From assembly GCA_964352715.1 (NCBI GenBank), contig CAYGSU010000071.1:1-20240 (forward strand): a stretch of 20,240 bases of DNA, read 5' to 3'. The notes beneath the pieces were generated by a model, which was not told where the DNA came from, searched no databases, and saw nothing but the letters and a program-made list of their open reading frames with translations. Source of the stretch: JAVKBW01 sp964352715. Lineage in GTDB: Bacteria; Pseudomonadota; Alphaproteobacteria; UBA8366; Aestuariispiraceae. Positions 1 through 8,455 of the stretch are shown here, piece by piece; the stretch's first letter is position 1; the number at the start of each line of letters is the position of its first letter. The position numbers and the translations under genes were made by a program.

Positions 1-85
1 GAAAAGGCAGCAGAACCTTTCCCGGCAAACGCTCGGAGTTCATGCGTGCCTGGACGATCGCGAGAATACGGTCGCCGCCGCTCAT
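1..85 (-). CDS. Partial cytidylyltransferase-like protein (SpsF/NeuA type), N-terminus only
   Basis: This is the first 28 codons of a minus-strand gene that runs off the left edge. It starts at an ATG at 83-85. The peptide contains ILAIVQARMNSERLPGKVLL, which matches the N-terminal nucleotide-binding signature (IxAIIQARMxSxRLPGKVL) of the SpsF/acylneuraminate cytidylyltransferase family. Family members activate sugars with CTP, including nonulosonic acids such as sialic, pseudaminic or legionaminic acid, in the cytoplasm. Which sugar is used cannot be told from the fragment. The gene is divergent from the Maf-type glycosyltransferase gene across about 220 bp, and a Maf protein is the expected consumer of CMP-nonulosonates, so the pairing makes sense. 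No strong ribosome binding site is visible before this ATG, but starting at the next in-frame ATG would remove part of the conserved motif. The family assignment is good; the substrate is unknown. Confidence 0.8.
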   Translation of the reverse strand, partial: MSGGDRILAIVQARMNSERLPGKVLLPF

Positions 86-304
86 CCCGTTGAAACCGTT
101 CTGTACGTCGCAGGTGGCATAGGGTTGGGACCATGTTAGGGTGGCGGAGATACCTGCCAATTTTACCGGGTGGCTGCAATTGCAGGCTGATGTCGGTTGC
201 CGGAACGTCTATATTGCTCTGAATGTCCGGGATTATGAGTTATTGTACGAAACTGCTGTCCCGATTCGATTGAAAACGAAAGCTGCGGGTAACAAAGCGA
301 AGCG

Positions 305-3145
305 ATGTCGGATACAGCCCTGTTCAAAGATAACCTGAAAGTTCTGGCTCCCCATCTTTCTAAACCCGTTACAGATGTTCTGCGAACGCACAGGAACCGG
401 CATGTAAAGGTATTGGGCGAACCGGGCAGTAATACTATCAATCTGGCGACGCCATCCGGGCCGATATACAAGCCGAACGCGGTTGACTATTGCCGGGGGC
501 AAGTCGTCAGGTTTTTAGAAAGTCCCAGACAGATAACGCTTCCCGACCATCTTTCCGGCGTTGAAAACAGACGGAACCTTGCCGCTGTCATCGCCGCCCA
601 TATTTCCGGCATGGACTATTCGGTTTACGGCAGGGGCGAAGCTGATTTCGGTATGGTTGGCTCGCTGGTTTCATTCGGGTTGGGGCTGGGTGTCCACATT
701 CACGATCTTTACCGTGGACTGCCCTGTCGCGACCTTATCATTCTGGAACCGGAATTCGAATTCTTTGTCGCCAGCCTGCATGCCGTCGACTGGTCACCGG
801 TCGTCGATTTGGCCGAATCTCGGCAGGGCCGGATACATTTTCTTCTCGAGCGTGACCCTAACACCGCATATGACGCGCTTGCCCTGTTCATGCGCGATCA
901 CACGTATGGCCTGATCGAAGGGACCTATCTGTTCGATCATTACCGTCATGACAGCTTTCCCCCCATTGTGAAAAGACTGTACCAAAGTGGTGCGAACCTG
1001 CTTTCCTATAATGGCTGGGCGGAAGATGAGGCGACACATGTCGTAAACCATGCCGAAAACACAGCAAGGAATATTACACGACTGCTGCCCGGCCGTTCCG
1101 CACCGGGGCGCCGGACGGAAACCCAGCCGACCCCCGCAGTGGTCGTTGGCAGCGGACCGTCGCTGAACGAGACGATTGAACTGATCCGTGAAAGCCGTGA
1201 CAGGATTACCCTGTTTACGGCGGGCACCAGCCTTGGACCTGTCCTGAAAGCCGGGCTGAAACCGGATTTTCATTGCGAGCTTGAAAACGTCGATGTCGTT
1301 CCGGACATGATCCGAGATCTGAAAGAGCGCCACGATCTGTCAGGCGTTACGCTTGTTGCATCGACTACCGTGCATCCAGCGGTACCGCCGCTGTTCGACG
1401 ACAGCATCTTTTTCTTTCGGGAAGGCGAAGCGCTGATGCGCTGCCTTGCCGGGTCGTACGGGCAGATTGAGATGGTTGGCCCTTCCGGGGTCAATACCGC
1501 CGTGACCATCGCCGGGAAACTGGGATACAGGCAAATCGTCCTTTTCGGCGCAGACTTCGGTGTGCCGATTGAAGGGCCGCGCTACGCGTCGGGTGTCGCT
1601 TATGACAACATAGACAGGATCAACCGCATCAGGTCTGAAAAAGGCCTGTCGCTGACATCTACAGGCGGATCGGTGCAGTCCAGCATGAACCGGGTAGTCG
1701 AAGGCAATGCCGACAAGGAGGTCAGGTCCAACGATACGCTGATCGGCATGCGGCACCGGCTGGAAGCCGCTATCAAGTCGATGGATGCCACTTTATTCAA
1801 TGTTGGTGATGGCGCGAGGATTATCGGCGCTACGTCGTGCGACGCTGGCCGGTTCCGATCCATCATGGCGGCACTGCCTGCACGAACCGGCAGTCCGACG
1901 ATCAAATCCGTGATGTCAGTCGACAAGGGCGCGCTGTTCCATCCTGAGGCCATCGGTGATATCGAGGCGGGTTTCGCGCGGCTGTTTGGCGATCTGGACG
2001 GCATGCTGGATAGGCTGATCAACGCTGAGGACCTCCTCACCATCGACCGTGTTTATGTAAATATTGCACAGTTCATGTATTTTCCGCTGGCGGATGCCGG
2101 ACCGGTTGAAACCGGCCCTGTCAGGGCAGCGATGACGGGATCGTTGATGCGGATATTTCACATGGTGCGGTCGCATTGCGCCCGTGTGACTGCGGCACAG
2201 AAGGATCGCTTTCTCAGGGATACGTTGCGGCTGATCCGCGGTATGGGGGCTGCCTGGCCGGCCAGTGTATTGTATCCGATCAGGGACAGGAAAACGGAAC
2301 TTGTGGAAGGAACCTCTGTCGTCGCGTCTCCGTTGCAAACCGTTCTCTTCCGGATCAGGCAGGCGCGGTCGGCCCTTGACTGGAATCTTGAAGACGCCTT
2401 TGCAGAATTTGAAGACCGGCCGGAAGCCGGCCACCTCATCCGGTATATTCTCAAGGAAAACATCATCCAGCGGCTGCACAACGACCGGGCCTGGCCCGCC
2501 TTTGATGCGAACCTTGCCCGGCAGGTTCATCGCCGGATTCTGGACCAAGAAGCATTGGACCTTTTCGTTTTTCCGGGTCTGGCCCTGCTGGCGATCGATC
2601 CGTCTGTGCGCTCGAATACGGAGCGAATCGAGGATGTAAGAGCATTGTTGGAAAGACGCCGCGCACAGAGCGTGCATCTGCTGTTCTATGCCGGCGTGTT
2701 TTTCCTGAATGCCGGCAGATATGATGAAGCGGCAGCTTTCGCAGAACGGGCGCTGCAACAGAACCCTGACGATGCCGGGATCAAGCGGCTGTATGCGAAT
2801 ACGGTGCTGATGAACTGTGAGCCTGAAAAGGCATTGGCGGTATTTCGATCCACTGCCGATGAAGCGATTGTCCTGCGCGTCACTTGTGCGGTGATCGACC
2901 TGGAAGCAGTGGCGGAAGCGGTGGTGCATGGCGTGGATGCCGGAGTAGCGCTTTGCGATACTCTGCGAAAATCCAGCCCGTCGCCTCACATGATCGATTG
3001 TGTGAAACAGGGTTTGATTGAGACGAAGCAGGCATCGGATGGCCATGAAGGCGCTGTCGAAAAACTGCCTGATCTTGACCGCGACTACCTGTCGGTCGTA
3101 CGGGCTGTTGTACAGGACGCCCTGCGCAAGAACGGGGTGATTTAG
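305..3145 (+). CDS. Maf/DUF115 motility-associated glycosyltransferase with TPR-like C-terminus
   Basis: The product is 946 residues. The central domain, about residues 275-440, carries the DUF115/MptE-like hallmarks: AVVVGSGPSLNE near 278-289, FTAGTSLGPVLKAGLKPDF near 304-322, GPSGVNTA near 392-399 and FGADFGV near 414-420. Proteins of this family (Maf, PseE) transfer nonulosonic acids to flagellin Ser/Thr in the cytoplasm before export. About 240 residues precede the domain. The C-terminal part contains at least one TPR-like helical repeat near 790-825 (AGRYDEAAAFAERALQQNPD). I recall typical Maf proteins as roughly 600-700 residues, so this one is long because of its C-terminal extension. 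The upstream ribosome binding site is weak (a purine-rich AAAGCGAAGCG before the ATG). The gene ends 2 bp from the end of the convergent acyltransferase gene. The acceptor could be flagellin or another surface protein, since no flagellin gene is in the window. Confidence 0.85.
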   Translation: MSDTALFKDNLKVLAPHLSKPVTDVLRTHRNRHVKVLGEPGSNTINLATPSGPIYKPNAVDYCRGQVVRFLESPRQITLPDHLSGVENRRNLAAVIAAHISGMDYSVYGRGEADFGMVGSLVSFGLGLGVHIHDLYRGLPCRDLIILEPEFEFFVASLHAVDWSPVVDLAESRQGRIHFLLERDPNTAYDALALFMRDHTYGLIEGTYLFDHYRHDSFPPIVKRLYQSGANLLSYNGWAEDEATHVVNHAENTARNITRLLPGRSAPGRRTETQPTPAVVVGSGPSLNETIELIRESRDRITLFTAGTSLGPVLKAGLKPDFHCELENVDVVPDMIRDLKERHDLSGVTLVASTTVHPAVPPLFDDSIFFFREGEALMRCLAGSYGQIEMVGPSGVNTAVTIAGKLGYRQIVLFGADFGVPIEGPRYASGVAYDNIDRINRIRSEKGLSLTSTGGSVQSSMNRVVEGNADKEVRSNDTLIGMRHRLEAAIKSMDATLFNVGDGARIIGATSCDAGRFRSIMAALPARTGSPTIKSVMSVDKGALFHPEAIGDIEAGFARLFGDLDGMLDRLINAEDLLTIDRVYVNIAQFMYFPLADAGPVETGPVRAAMTGSLMRIFHMVRSHCARVTAAQKDRFLRDTLRLIRGMGAAWPASVLYPIRDRKTELVEGTSVVASPLQTVLFRIRQARSALDWNLEDAFAEFEDRPEAGHLIRYILKENIIQRLHNDRAWPAFDANLARQVHRRILDQEALDLFVFPGLALLAIDPSVRSNTERIEDVRALLERRRAQSVHLLFYAGVFFLNAGRYDEAAAFAERALQQNPDDAGIKRLYANTVLMNCEPEKALAVFRSTADEAIVLRVTCAVIDLEAVAEAVVHGVDAGVALCDTLRKSSPSPHMIDCVKQGLIETKQASDGHEGAVEKLPDLDRDYLSVVRAVVQDALRKNGVI

Positions 3146-3147
3146 CG

Positions 3148-4158
3148 TTAGGACTTTGTCTTTTGGCGGTAGCTGGGGAAAAAGTCGCCGGTGTTTTTAC
3201 CGCCGTGCCGGGAGGTCAGGCGGTCGTATATCTGCTGATCGAAGATACGACGTGCGATCCGATAGTCAATGCGGTCCGGGCCGAAGGATTTCTTGTACGC
3301 CATCAGGGATGGCGCGCCGCCGCCGAAGTGAAACATTCTGTAACCGTTATTTGAAAATTCGCCGAGCACATGATCGTACAGGAAGTCATTCGGCCTTAGA
3401 TGATGGTATTCGGCCACACCGTGACAGAGATAGGCAAAGATCACTGGTCCATCGACGAGATACAAATGCGCGGCGCAGATGTCGCCTTCCGGTGTTCTGG
3501 CGAAGAACATGCGGCTCAGAGGCGTGATTTCCCGGATGAACGATTGCGGAAAGAAGTAGAACCCGGATGAGTTTATCCGCCGCAGGTTTTCATGGAACAC
3601 CGTGGTGAACAGAGCCGGATCATCGATTTCCTCCGCCCGCAGCCCGTATTTGTCCCGGCCCTGCCGGACCTGCTTCTGCCGTGAATTCGAATATCCATTG
3701 CATATCTGCTCGTATCCGCCAGAAAGATCGACACAGACATTCTCGCAGAACAACGAGATGTCGTAAGTTGACATCAATGCCGTATCGAATGGCACAAAGG
3801 GATGGATACGCACGAATTCGCAGACAATACCATTCTCGCGACACCACGCGCCGAACGTCTGCTCAAACCCTTCAACGAGTCGCTGTTTCTCTTGCATCGT
3901 TTCGGCCTTTATCCAGAATCCGCCGAAATCGAACACCGATATCAGGTCAAAATGGTCAGCCGCATCCGGTACCGCCCGTTTAACGAAAGGATGAACCAGC
4001 TTCCCGGCATCGGTTTCATAGACCGCCAGCATGGCGACGCCGCCCTTTTCCAGCGGGGCGGCGGCCAGCATGTATTTTGAGGACGCAAGAATGCTGATAT
4101 CCGGCATGCCGGATATCTCTCTGTCCCATTCCTGCCTGTCGGTAACTACTCTAAGCAT
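3148..4158 (-). CDS. FemAB/GNAT-like acyltransferase (Acetyltransf_6 type)
   Basis: The product is 336 residues from the ATG at 4158. A TTG two codons upstream is also possible. It resembles the GNAT-fold family related to FemAB peptidyltransferases and BioF2-like proteins. Evidence is the basic patch SNSRQKQVRQGRDKYGL followed by an EEIDD stretch mid-protein, the strand-rich segment GDICAAHLYLVDGPVIFAYLC, and FHFGGGAPSLMAYKKSFGP near the C-terminus. That last pattern (LxxGGG then a basic helix and FGP) is typical of the second GNAT half. Family members transfer acyl or aminoacyl groups, often onto sugar or peptidoglycan amines. No signal peptide or membrane segment is seen, so it should be cytoplasmic. 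It lies 35 nt downstream of the PhyH-type oxygenase gene on the same strand and is probably cotranscribed with it. An N-acylation of an amino sugar made by the DegT-like enzyme nearby is plausible but unproven. Confidence 0.75.
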   Translation of the reverse strand: MLRVVTDRQEWDREISGMPDISILASSKYMLAAAPLEKGGVAMLAVYETDAGKLVHPFVKRAVPDAADHFDLISVFDFGGFWIKAETMQEKQRLVEGFEQTFGAWCRENGIVCEFVRIHPFVPFDTALMSTYDISLFCENVCVDLSGGYEQICNGYSNSRQKQVRQGRDKYGLRAEEIDDPALFTTVFHENLRRINSSGFYFFPQSFIREITPLSRMFFARTPEGDICAAHLYLVDGPVIFAYLCHGVAEYHHLRPNDFLYDHVLGEFSNNGYRMFHFGGGAPSLMAYKKSFGPDRIDYRIARRIFDQQIYDRLTSRHGGKNTGDFFPSYRQKTKS

Positions 4159-4193
4159 CGCCAATCGGTATCGTCCGGATGAGAACCGGCGAC

Positions 4194-5138
4194 CTATTCA
4201 TTGTTTTCCTGAAGCGCCGCCAGCTTGTTGTTCGCAACTACCGGCATGCCGTTGGCGTCCAGATCGTATCGCGGGGCCGCCATTTTCTGGGCGCCGATAT
4301 CCCGGTTTATCCTGTCGATCAGGCATTTCGCACCATCGGGGCGCTTTCTGATCAGGTACCGTATGGAAATGCGCGGTTCGGTCACAGTCGCCGGCTGCGT
4401 GCCGTGCAGGGTCAGGGCATGCCAGCAGAACACCGAGCCTTTCGGCCGCTTCAGGACCGTCTGCGCCGATAGGCATTCCCTGCCGTTGCGGCTGCGATAG
4501 CGCCATGTGCCTGTTTTCGTGTCTGTCAGATCCATGTCGTGGGGAAACGGGTCCTCACCGGCCAGATGTGACCGGGGCAGCACGAACAACGGTGCCTGAC
4601 CGGCGCCGACATCGTCGAGATAGACATAGACGGTCACGAAATCGGGCTCGGCATCTTTCCAGTCGACCAGGTCCTGATGAAAGTCGATTCCGTAAAACCA
4701 GGTGATATCGGTGTTTTCCGGCCGCATGAAATGGGCGAGATTGTTCGATGGTTTGCCTTCCACCTGGTGCCTTATCCATTCCGGCAGCCATGCCCGCGAC
4801 ACGCCGCAGACCAGCTTCCGTCGGAAAATCTCGTATCCGGGGCCGAGAAGGTCAGTCAGAAAGACTGCCAGGCGCGGTGTCTTTTCGATTCTCTCTGAAA
4901 GCGGGGAAAGGTCGTCCAGCAGGTTACTGCCTGGTCGGGGGTTCTTGTTGAAGGCGTTCGGCTGCAAACGGTCGAATTCCGCCTGATCCATGAACAGATC
5001 GGGTCCGAAATGCCGGGTTTTCCTGATTTCGCCTAGCAGGGTGTCACAGGTTTCAGCATCGATGAGGGGACCGAAATCCACGAACCCTTCGTCGATGAAG
5101 GATTGCAGATCCAATCGAGCTGTTTCACACACAGACAC
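4194..5138 (-). CDS. Phytanoyl-CoA dioxygenase (PhyH) family Fe(II)/2-oxoglutarate oxygenase
   Basis: The product is 314 residues, starting at a GTG at 5138; the next in-frame ATG is about 50 residues in. The PhyH fold is supported by the iron-binding facial triad: HxD at H154/D156 (GIDFHQDLVDW) and a distal histidine at H245 (WHALTLHGTQ). An arginine at 256 or 260 (EPRISIRYL) would hold 2-oxoglutarate. Between them is the strand DFVTVYVYLDDVGAGQAPLFVLPRSH, characteristic of the family, so catalytic residues look intact. These enzymes hydroxylate small molecules, lipids or sugars using O2 and 2-oxoglutarate in the cytoplasm; the substrate cannot be read from sequence. The gene is first in a two-gene minus-strand unit with the acyltransferase and diverges from the DegT-like gene across about 126 bp. 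Its role in the locus is probably a tailoring hydroxylation (inference). Confidence 0.85.
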   Translation of the reverse strand: MSVCETARLDLQSFIDEGFVDFGPLIDAETCDTLLGEIRKTRHFGPDLFMDQAEFDRLQPNAFNKNPRPGSNLLDDLSPLSERIEKTPRLAVFLTDLLGPGYEIFRRKLVCGVSRAWLPEWIRHQVEGKPSNNLAHFMRPENTDITWFYGIDFHQDLVDWKDAEPDFVTVYVYLDDVGAGQAPLFVLPRSHLAGEDPFPHDMDLTDTKTGTWRYRSRNGRECLSAQTVLKRPKGSVFCWHALTLHGTQPATVTEPRISIRYLIRKRPDGAKCLIDRINRDIGAQKMAAPRYDLDANGMPVVANNKLAALQENNE

Positions 5139-5177
5139 GTCCCGTTACAGTGTTTCGATGCCAGACTTCATTCGCCA

Positions 5178-5206
5178 GTTTGCAATTTTTCGCAGCAGCT
5201 GCAAAC
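5178..5206. repeat. Inverted repeat in the divergent PhyH/DegT-like intergenic region
   Basis: A perfect 7-bp inverted repeat, GTTTGCA at 5178-5184 and TGCAAAC at 5200-5206, has centres 22 bp apart, about two helical turns. A further TTTTGCA follows at 5214-5220. The position between divergent genes suits an operator for a dimeric regulator, but a repeat this short could arise by chance. No regulator gene is nearby. Confidence 0.3.
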
Positions 5207-5264
5207 CACTGAGTTTTGCACCAGCCTGCCGGCTATTTCGCCGGATAATCACTGTTCGGTGTGC

Positions 5265-6368
5265 ATGATGACGGACAGGATGACCGCCCGGGACAGGCTG
5301 ACTGAAACCCTCTGCCGCCAAGCGGACTATCCGCATGCTGTGTTCGGCGGACGAATGCGCGCCTGTATCGCGGCCTTGTATTGCGAACTTGCGGCTTCAG
5401 GATACCGGCAAGTGATCATACCGGCCAATGTCTGCCCGACGCTGGTGACCGCCATTCACTATTCCGGCACGGATATCCTTCTCGCCCCGACGGACCCTGA
5501 AACCGGCTGCTTGGCCGATGACGCCACGGCAGCGCTGATACACGGCGCATCTTCCCGCGGCAGCATCATGCCGGTGCAGAGCTATGGCTTCCTGCGTGAT
5601 TTTCCGAGAACAATTGATGCTGCGAGGTCGAAAGGCTGGATTGTTGTTGAAAATGACACAATGGCGACCCGTATCCTCACTGACAGCGTTACCGATAAAT
5701 CGCCGGCCGATGTTTTGCTGACAAGCTTCGGGCCAGGCAAGGCCGTTCCCGCGGTGGCGGGTGGAGCCGCTCTGGTTCGAGATGCAGCGCTGGCGACTGC
5801 TATCGAAGCCCGGATGCGGTCCTATCCGGCCATTCAAGACAGCCATTTTGAACGTGACGACTGGCTGATCCACATGCGGCGCCTGCTGCGGCAGGGGCCT
5901 GTAATCGGGCAAAGCTGGCTGCATCATGGCGAATTCCTGATGGCGCTGGAACGGGACGATCTGTGTCATTCACTGCCTGATCGCTGCTTCGGGCCAATCA
6001 CAAGCGCCCTTGCCGGGGCTGTGGCGGGCATGGAACAGCGCAGGGAAGCAGCAGACCGTTGGACGCAGGCGCTCGGGGGTTTGGGCCTGCTTGTCCCGGT
6101 CGCGGGGCGACAGGTCAATCCGTGGCGCAGCATGTGGCTCGTTCAACGCCGCCGGGACGATCTGGTGCGGGCGATCCGGGCGGCAGGGTTCGACGCCGGC
6201 ACGAACTATCCCGATGTCCGGGAATACTTCCCGACCGTCCTGTCGGCCATGCCGGAAAGCGGTGCGCGGCGATGGACCGAAACAGTTCTTAACCTTTGGG
6301 TCGATGACCGGTATGATCGCCGAACGATCCAGGATGTCGCGTCTGTTGTTGAAAAAACCCTGACGTGA
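5265..6368 (+). CDS. DegT/DnrJ/EryC1/StrS-like PLP-dependent aminotransferase-family protein
   Basis: The product is 367 residues if translation starts at the ATG at 5265; ATGs at 5268 and 5280 are alternatives. The open frame extends upstream to 5103, but those residues look unlike the family and overlap the oxygenase gene. Family features seen are the strand QVIIPANVCPTLVTAIHYSG followed by DPETG, the cofactor-contacting acid in IVVENDTMAT (D131), and the SFGPGKAVPAVAGGAALV segment with the presumed Schiff-base lysine K159. The family makes amino sugars from keto sugars or acts as related dehydratases. The END and SFGPGK variants differ from the common EDAAQA and SxxxxKN forms, so this is a divergent subgroup, and transamination is not certain. 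It opens a plus-strand run continuing with the radical SAM gene 74 bp downstream. Confidence 0.75.
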   Translation: MMTDRMTARDRLTETLCRQADYPHAVFGGRMRACIAALYCELAASGYRQVIIPANVCPTLVTAIHYSGTDILLAPTDPETGCLADDATAALIHGASSRGSIMPVQSYGFLRDFPRTIDAARSKGWIVVENDTMATRILTDSVTDKSPADVLLTSFGPGKAVPAVAGGAALVRDAALATAIEARMRSYPAIQDSHFERDDWLIHMRRLLRQGPVIGQSWLHHGEFLMALERDDLCHSLPDRCFGPITSALAGAVAGMEQRREAADRWTQALGGLGLLVPVAGRQVNPWRSMWLVQRRRDDLVRAIRAAGFDAGTNYPDVREYFPTVLSAMPESGARRWTETVLNLWVDDRYDRRTIQDVASVVEKTLT

Positions 6369-6442
6369 CGGTTCCGCATGGTCATGCCGGCTGGTTGTCG
6401 CATTGACCGTAACCCCTTCTGAGACCGGGAACGAACTTTAAT

Positions 6443-7489
6443 ATGGATGTCCTTGGATTCGACAAGCTGATTTACCACCATGACCGGATCATGGGGATCG
6501 CGGAAGATCGCGCCGACTTTCCGGTGCATATCACCGCCAGCCTCGGCAATTTCTGCAATCACAAATGCCGCTGGTGTACGGTTTATGCGACCCATCAGGA
6601 TGCCGTGCGGCATATGGATTACGACCGGTTCACCGCCTTCATCAAAAAGGCGGCGGCGCAGGGACTGAAATCGCTGGCCTATGTCGGCAACAGCGAGCCG
6701 CCGGCCTATCCGCGCTTCAGGGACCTGATCAATTTCGTCCACGACCTCGGCATCGAACAGGCGATGTTCACGAACGGGTATCTGATCGACCGGTTTGAGG
6801 ACGATATCTCCCGGTTTTTCACCTATATCAGGATCAGCCTGGATGCCGGTACGGAAGAGGTGCATAACGAAATGCACCAGGTGAAAGGGCATTTCCCGAA
6901 GATCATCAAAAACATCAGGCGTCTGGCGGATCGGAAGCAAGACGGGTTCCCGACAATCGGCGTGCAGTTCGCAACCCACCATCTGAACATGCATGATCTG
7001 GATGCCTGCGCGCGGGTGGTGAAGGAAGCCGGCGCGGAATACTTGTCGGTAAAGCCGGTATTTAACTGGGGTGCTGCGGTTGGCGAATTCATCGAACCCA
7101 ACAACCTGACACCGGAAGTGCTGGACCCGCATGTCGCGAAGCTGCGCGCCGATCACGAAGACCGGAATTTCAAGATATTTTACCGGCCCTATCAGGTTCA
7201 GTCGGTTGCCGAAGACCGCAACGTGCTGACCTATGACCGCTGCGTTGCCGGTTTTTTCAGTCTTTCGGTTTATGAGGACGAACGGGTGGTTTGCTGTACG
7301 CCGCACAAGGTGCAGGTCGGCACCCTGTCGGACGAGCCGGCGGATATCGTCAGGAAAATCTCGGAGACTTCAAAGGGGATCGACCTGTCGAAATGCCCGC
7401 CGAGCTGCCGGTATCATCCGCTGAATGAGCTGGTCGATACGGTGCTCAACCAGGACCGCGCCCGGCGGTTCCATCCGAATTTCCTGTAG
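6443..7489 (+). CDS. Radical SAM protein with Cys-rich SPASM-like C-terminus
   Basis: The product is 348 residues. The CX3CX2C cluster that binds the SAM-cleaving [4Fe-4S] is at C38, C42 and C45 (FCNHKCRWC). The core barrel continues with YVGNSEPPAYPRF, MFTNGYLI and IRISLDAGTEEVHNE, typical of the family. The C-terminus has further cysteines near 267, 284/285, 318 and 322 (RVVCCTPHK, KCPPSC), resembling a SPASM or twitch domain that holds an auxiliary iron-sulfur cluster. Such enzymes carry out radical dehydrogenation, epimerisation or peptide and sugar modification under low oxygen. The substrate is unknown. It lies 12 nt before the sulfotransferase gene, suggesting one transcript. No clear Shine-Dalgarno sequence precedes the ATG beyond a weak GGGAACGAA. 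Family assignment is secure; the reaction is not. Confidence 0.85.
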   Translation: MDVLGFDKLIYHHDRIMGIAEDRADFPVHITASLGNFCNHKCRWCTVYATHQDAVRHMDYDRFTAFIKKAAAQGLKSLAYVGNSEPPAYPRFRDLINFVHDLGIEQAMFTNGYLIDRFEDDISRFFTYIRISLDAGTEEVHNEMHQVKGHFPKIIKNIRRLADRKQDGFPTIGVQFATHHLNMHDLDACARVVKEAGAEYLSVKPVFNWGAAVGEFIEPNNLTPEVLDPHVAKLRADHEDRNFKIFYRPYQVQSVAEDRNVLTYDRCVAGFFSLSVYEDERVVCCTPHKVQVGTLSDEPADIVRKISETSKGIDLSKCPPSCRYHPLNELVDTVLNQDRARRFHPNFL

Positions 7490-7501
7490 TCGCGGGTTTC
7501 G

Positions 7502-8455
7502 ATGTCGATCTATGACCGTATGAACGCCGCCCTTCGGCAGGAACACGATCTTCTGTGCGAAGGATTCGAGCAACCGGCGTATCCGACGGCCTTTGTCATT
7601 TCTCAGCCGCGTGCGGCATCGACCTTGTTCATCCAGTTCCTGCTGGCCCGCTTTAAAATTGGATATTGCAGCAATCTGATGTCGCGGTTCTGGGACACGC
7701 CGGTTTTCGGCGCGCACTTGCAACAGGACTTACAGCCTGATGTGCCGACAAGTTCATTCGAAACAGCGTTGCAACCGGAAGGACCGCTGGAGCCGCATGA
7801 ATGGGGCTTCTTCTGGCGAAAATGGCTAAAACTGGAAGGCGATGCGCATTATTGTGATGACAACGCGAATATCGATATCGCCGGGCTTCGACAGGTTCTC
7901 GCCGCCTTTGAAAACGTTTTCAACGCGCCGCTGATCTTCGATTCGGCCTTCATTCACTGCAATATCGATGTGTTTCTGGAGGCTCTGCCGAAATCGGTGT
8001 TCATCCGCACGCAACGCGAACCGTTTTATGTTTGCAACTCTGTGCTGAACGCCCGTTTGAAACGCCACGGTTCGATAGACGGGTTTTTCGGCAACCGGCC
8101 GCGCGCCATCGGCCGGATTCTGGCAATTGACGACCCGGTCGAACAGGTGGTCGAGCAGGTTTATGAGACCGAGGGGGAAATCGATGCGGTCTTTCAGGCC
8201 CTGCCACAGGCACGGCGATTACAGATCGACTACCCTGACATGATGGCGAACCCGACCGCTGCGACGGACCGGGTTGCCGCCCTTGTTGCCGGTAACGGAA
8301 CAACGCTCCAGCCGACCGGCGGCAGCTTGCCGGCCTCCCTTTCGGTGCGGCTTGGCGGCGCTGTCGTCAACCCGATTTTCAGGGACAGACTTGTCGATTG
8401 CTTCGAGAAAAAATTCGGCTATCTGCCGGATGATCTGGAATGCCGGCATGGATGA
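7502..8455 (+). CDS. Sulfotransferase family protein
   Basis: The product is 317 residues. The N-terminal 5'-phosphosulfate-binding loop is visible as FVISQPRAASTLFIQFLL (about residues 31-48), matching the family's PRSGSTxL pattern with an Ala in place of one Gly/Ser. The 3'-phosphate-binding region follows near 163-185 (SVFIRTQREPFYVCNSVLNAR), with the expected Arg and downstream Ser. These enzymes transfer sulfate from PAPS to a hydroxyl or amine, here probably on a sugar or lipid-linked intermediate. The last 8 nt overlap the start of the next glycosyltransferase gene (ATGGATGA), implying translational coupling. The locus also encodes an ATP sulfurylase at 17538, so sulfate activation and transfer occur in one neighbourhood, but no APS kinase is seen. 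Assignment to the sulfotransferase superfamily is good; the acceptor is unknown. Confidence 0.8.
   Translation: MSIYDRMNAALRQEHDLLCEGFEQPAYPTAFVISQPRAASTLFIQFLLARFKIGYCSNLMSRFWDTPVFGAHLQQDLQPDVPTSSFETALQPEGPLEPHEWGFFWRKWLKLEGDAHYCDDNANIDIAGLRQVLAAFENVFNAPLIFDSAFIHCNIDVFLEALPKSVFIRTQREPFYVCNSVLNARLKRHGSIDGFFGNRPRAIGRILAIDDPVEQVVEQVYETEGEIDAVFQALPQARRLQIDYPDMMANPTAATDRVAALVAGNGTTLQPTGGSLPASLSVRLGGAVVNPIFRDRLVDCFEKKFGYLPDDLECRHG

Noticed and set aside
115..129. TGGCAT-N5-TGGGA as a possible sigma-54 site before the Maf gene
   Set aside because: The -12 half lacks the required GC dinucleotide.
174..185. 12-bp perfect palindrome CTGCAATTGCAG in the spacer before the Maf gene
   Set aside because: Palindromes of this length are expected a few times by chance in 20 kb, and no promoter could be placed around it.
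1916..3046. Minus-strand open frame of 376 codons within the Maf gene
   Set aside because: It is rich in Arg, His and Cys with no recognisable domain; the plus frame continues the Maf protein through this region.
5229..5244. CCGGC-TATTTC-GCCGG hairpin before the DegT-like gene as a terminator or riboswitch
   Set aside because: The stem is only 5 bp, with no T-run and no larger conserved structure.
6206..7306. Minus-strand open frame of 366 codons across the DegT-like and radical SAM genes
   Set aside because: It spans two well-supported plus-strand genes and has no family features.
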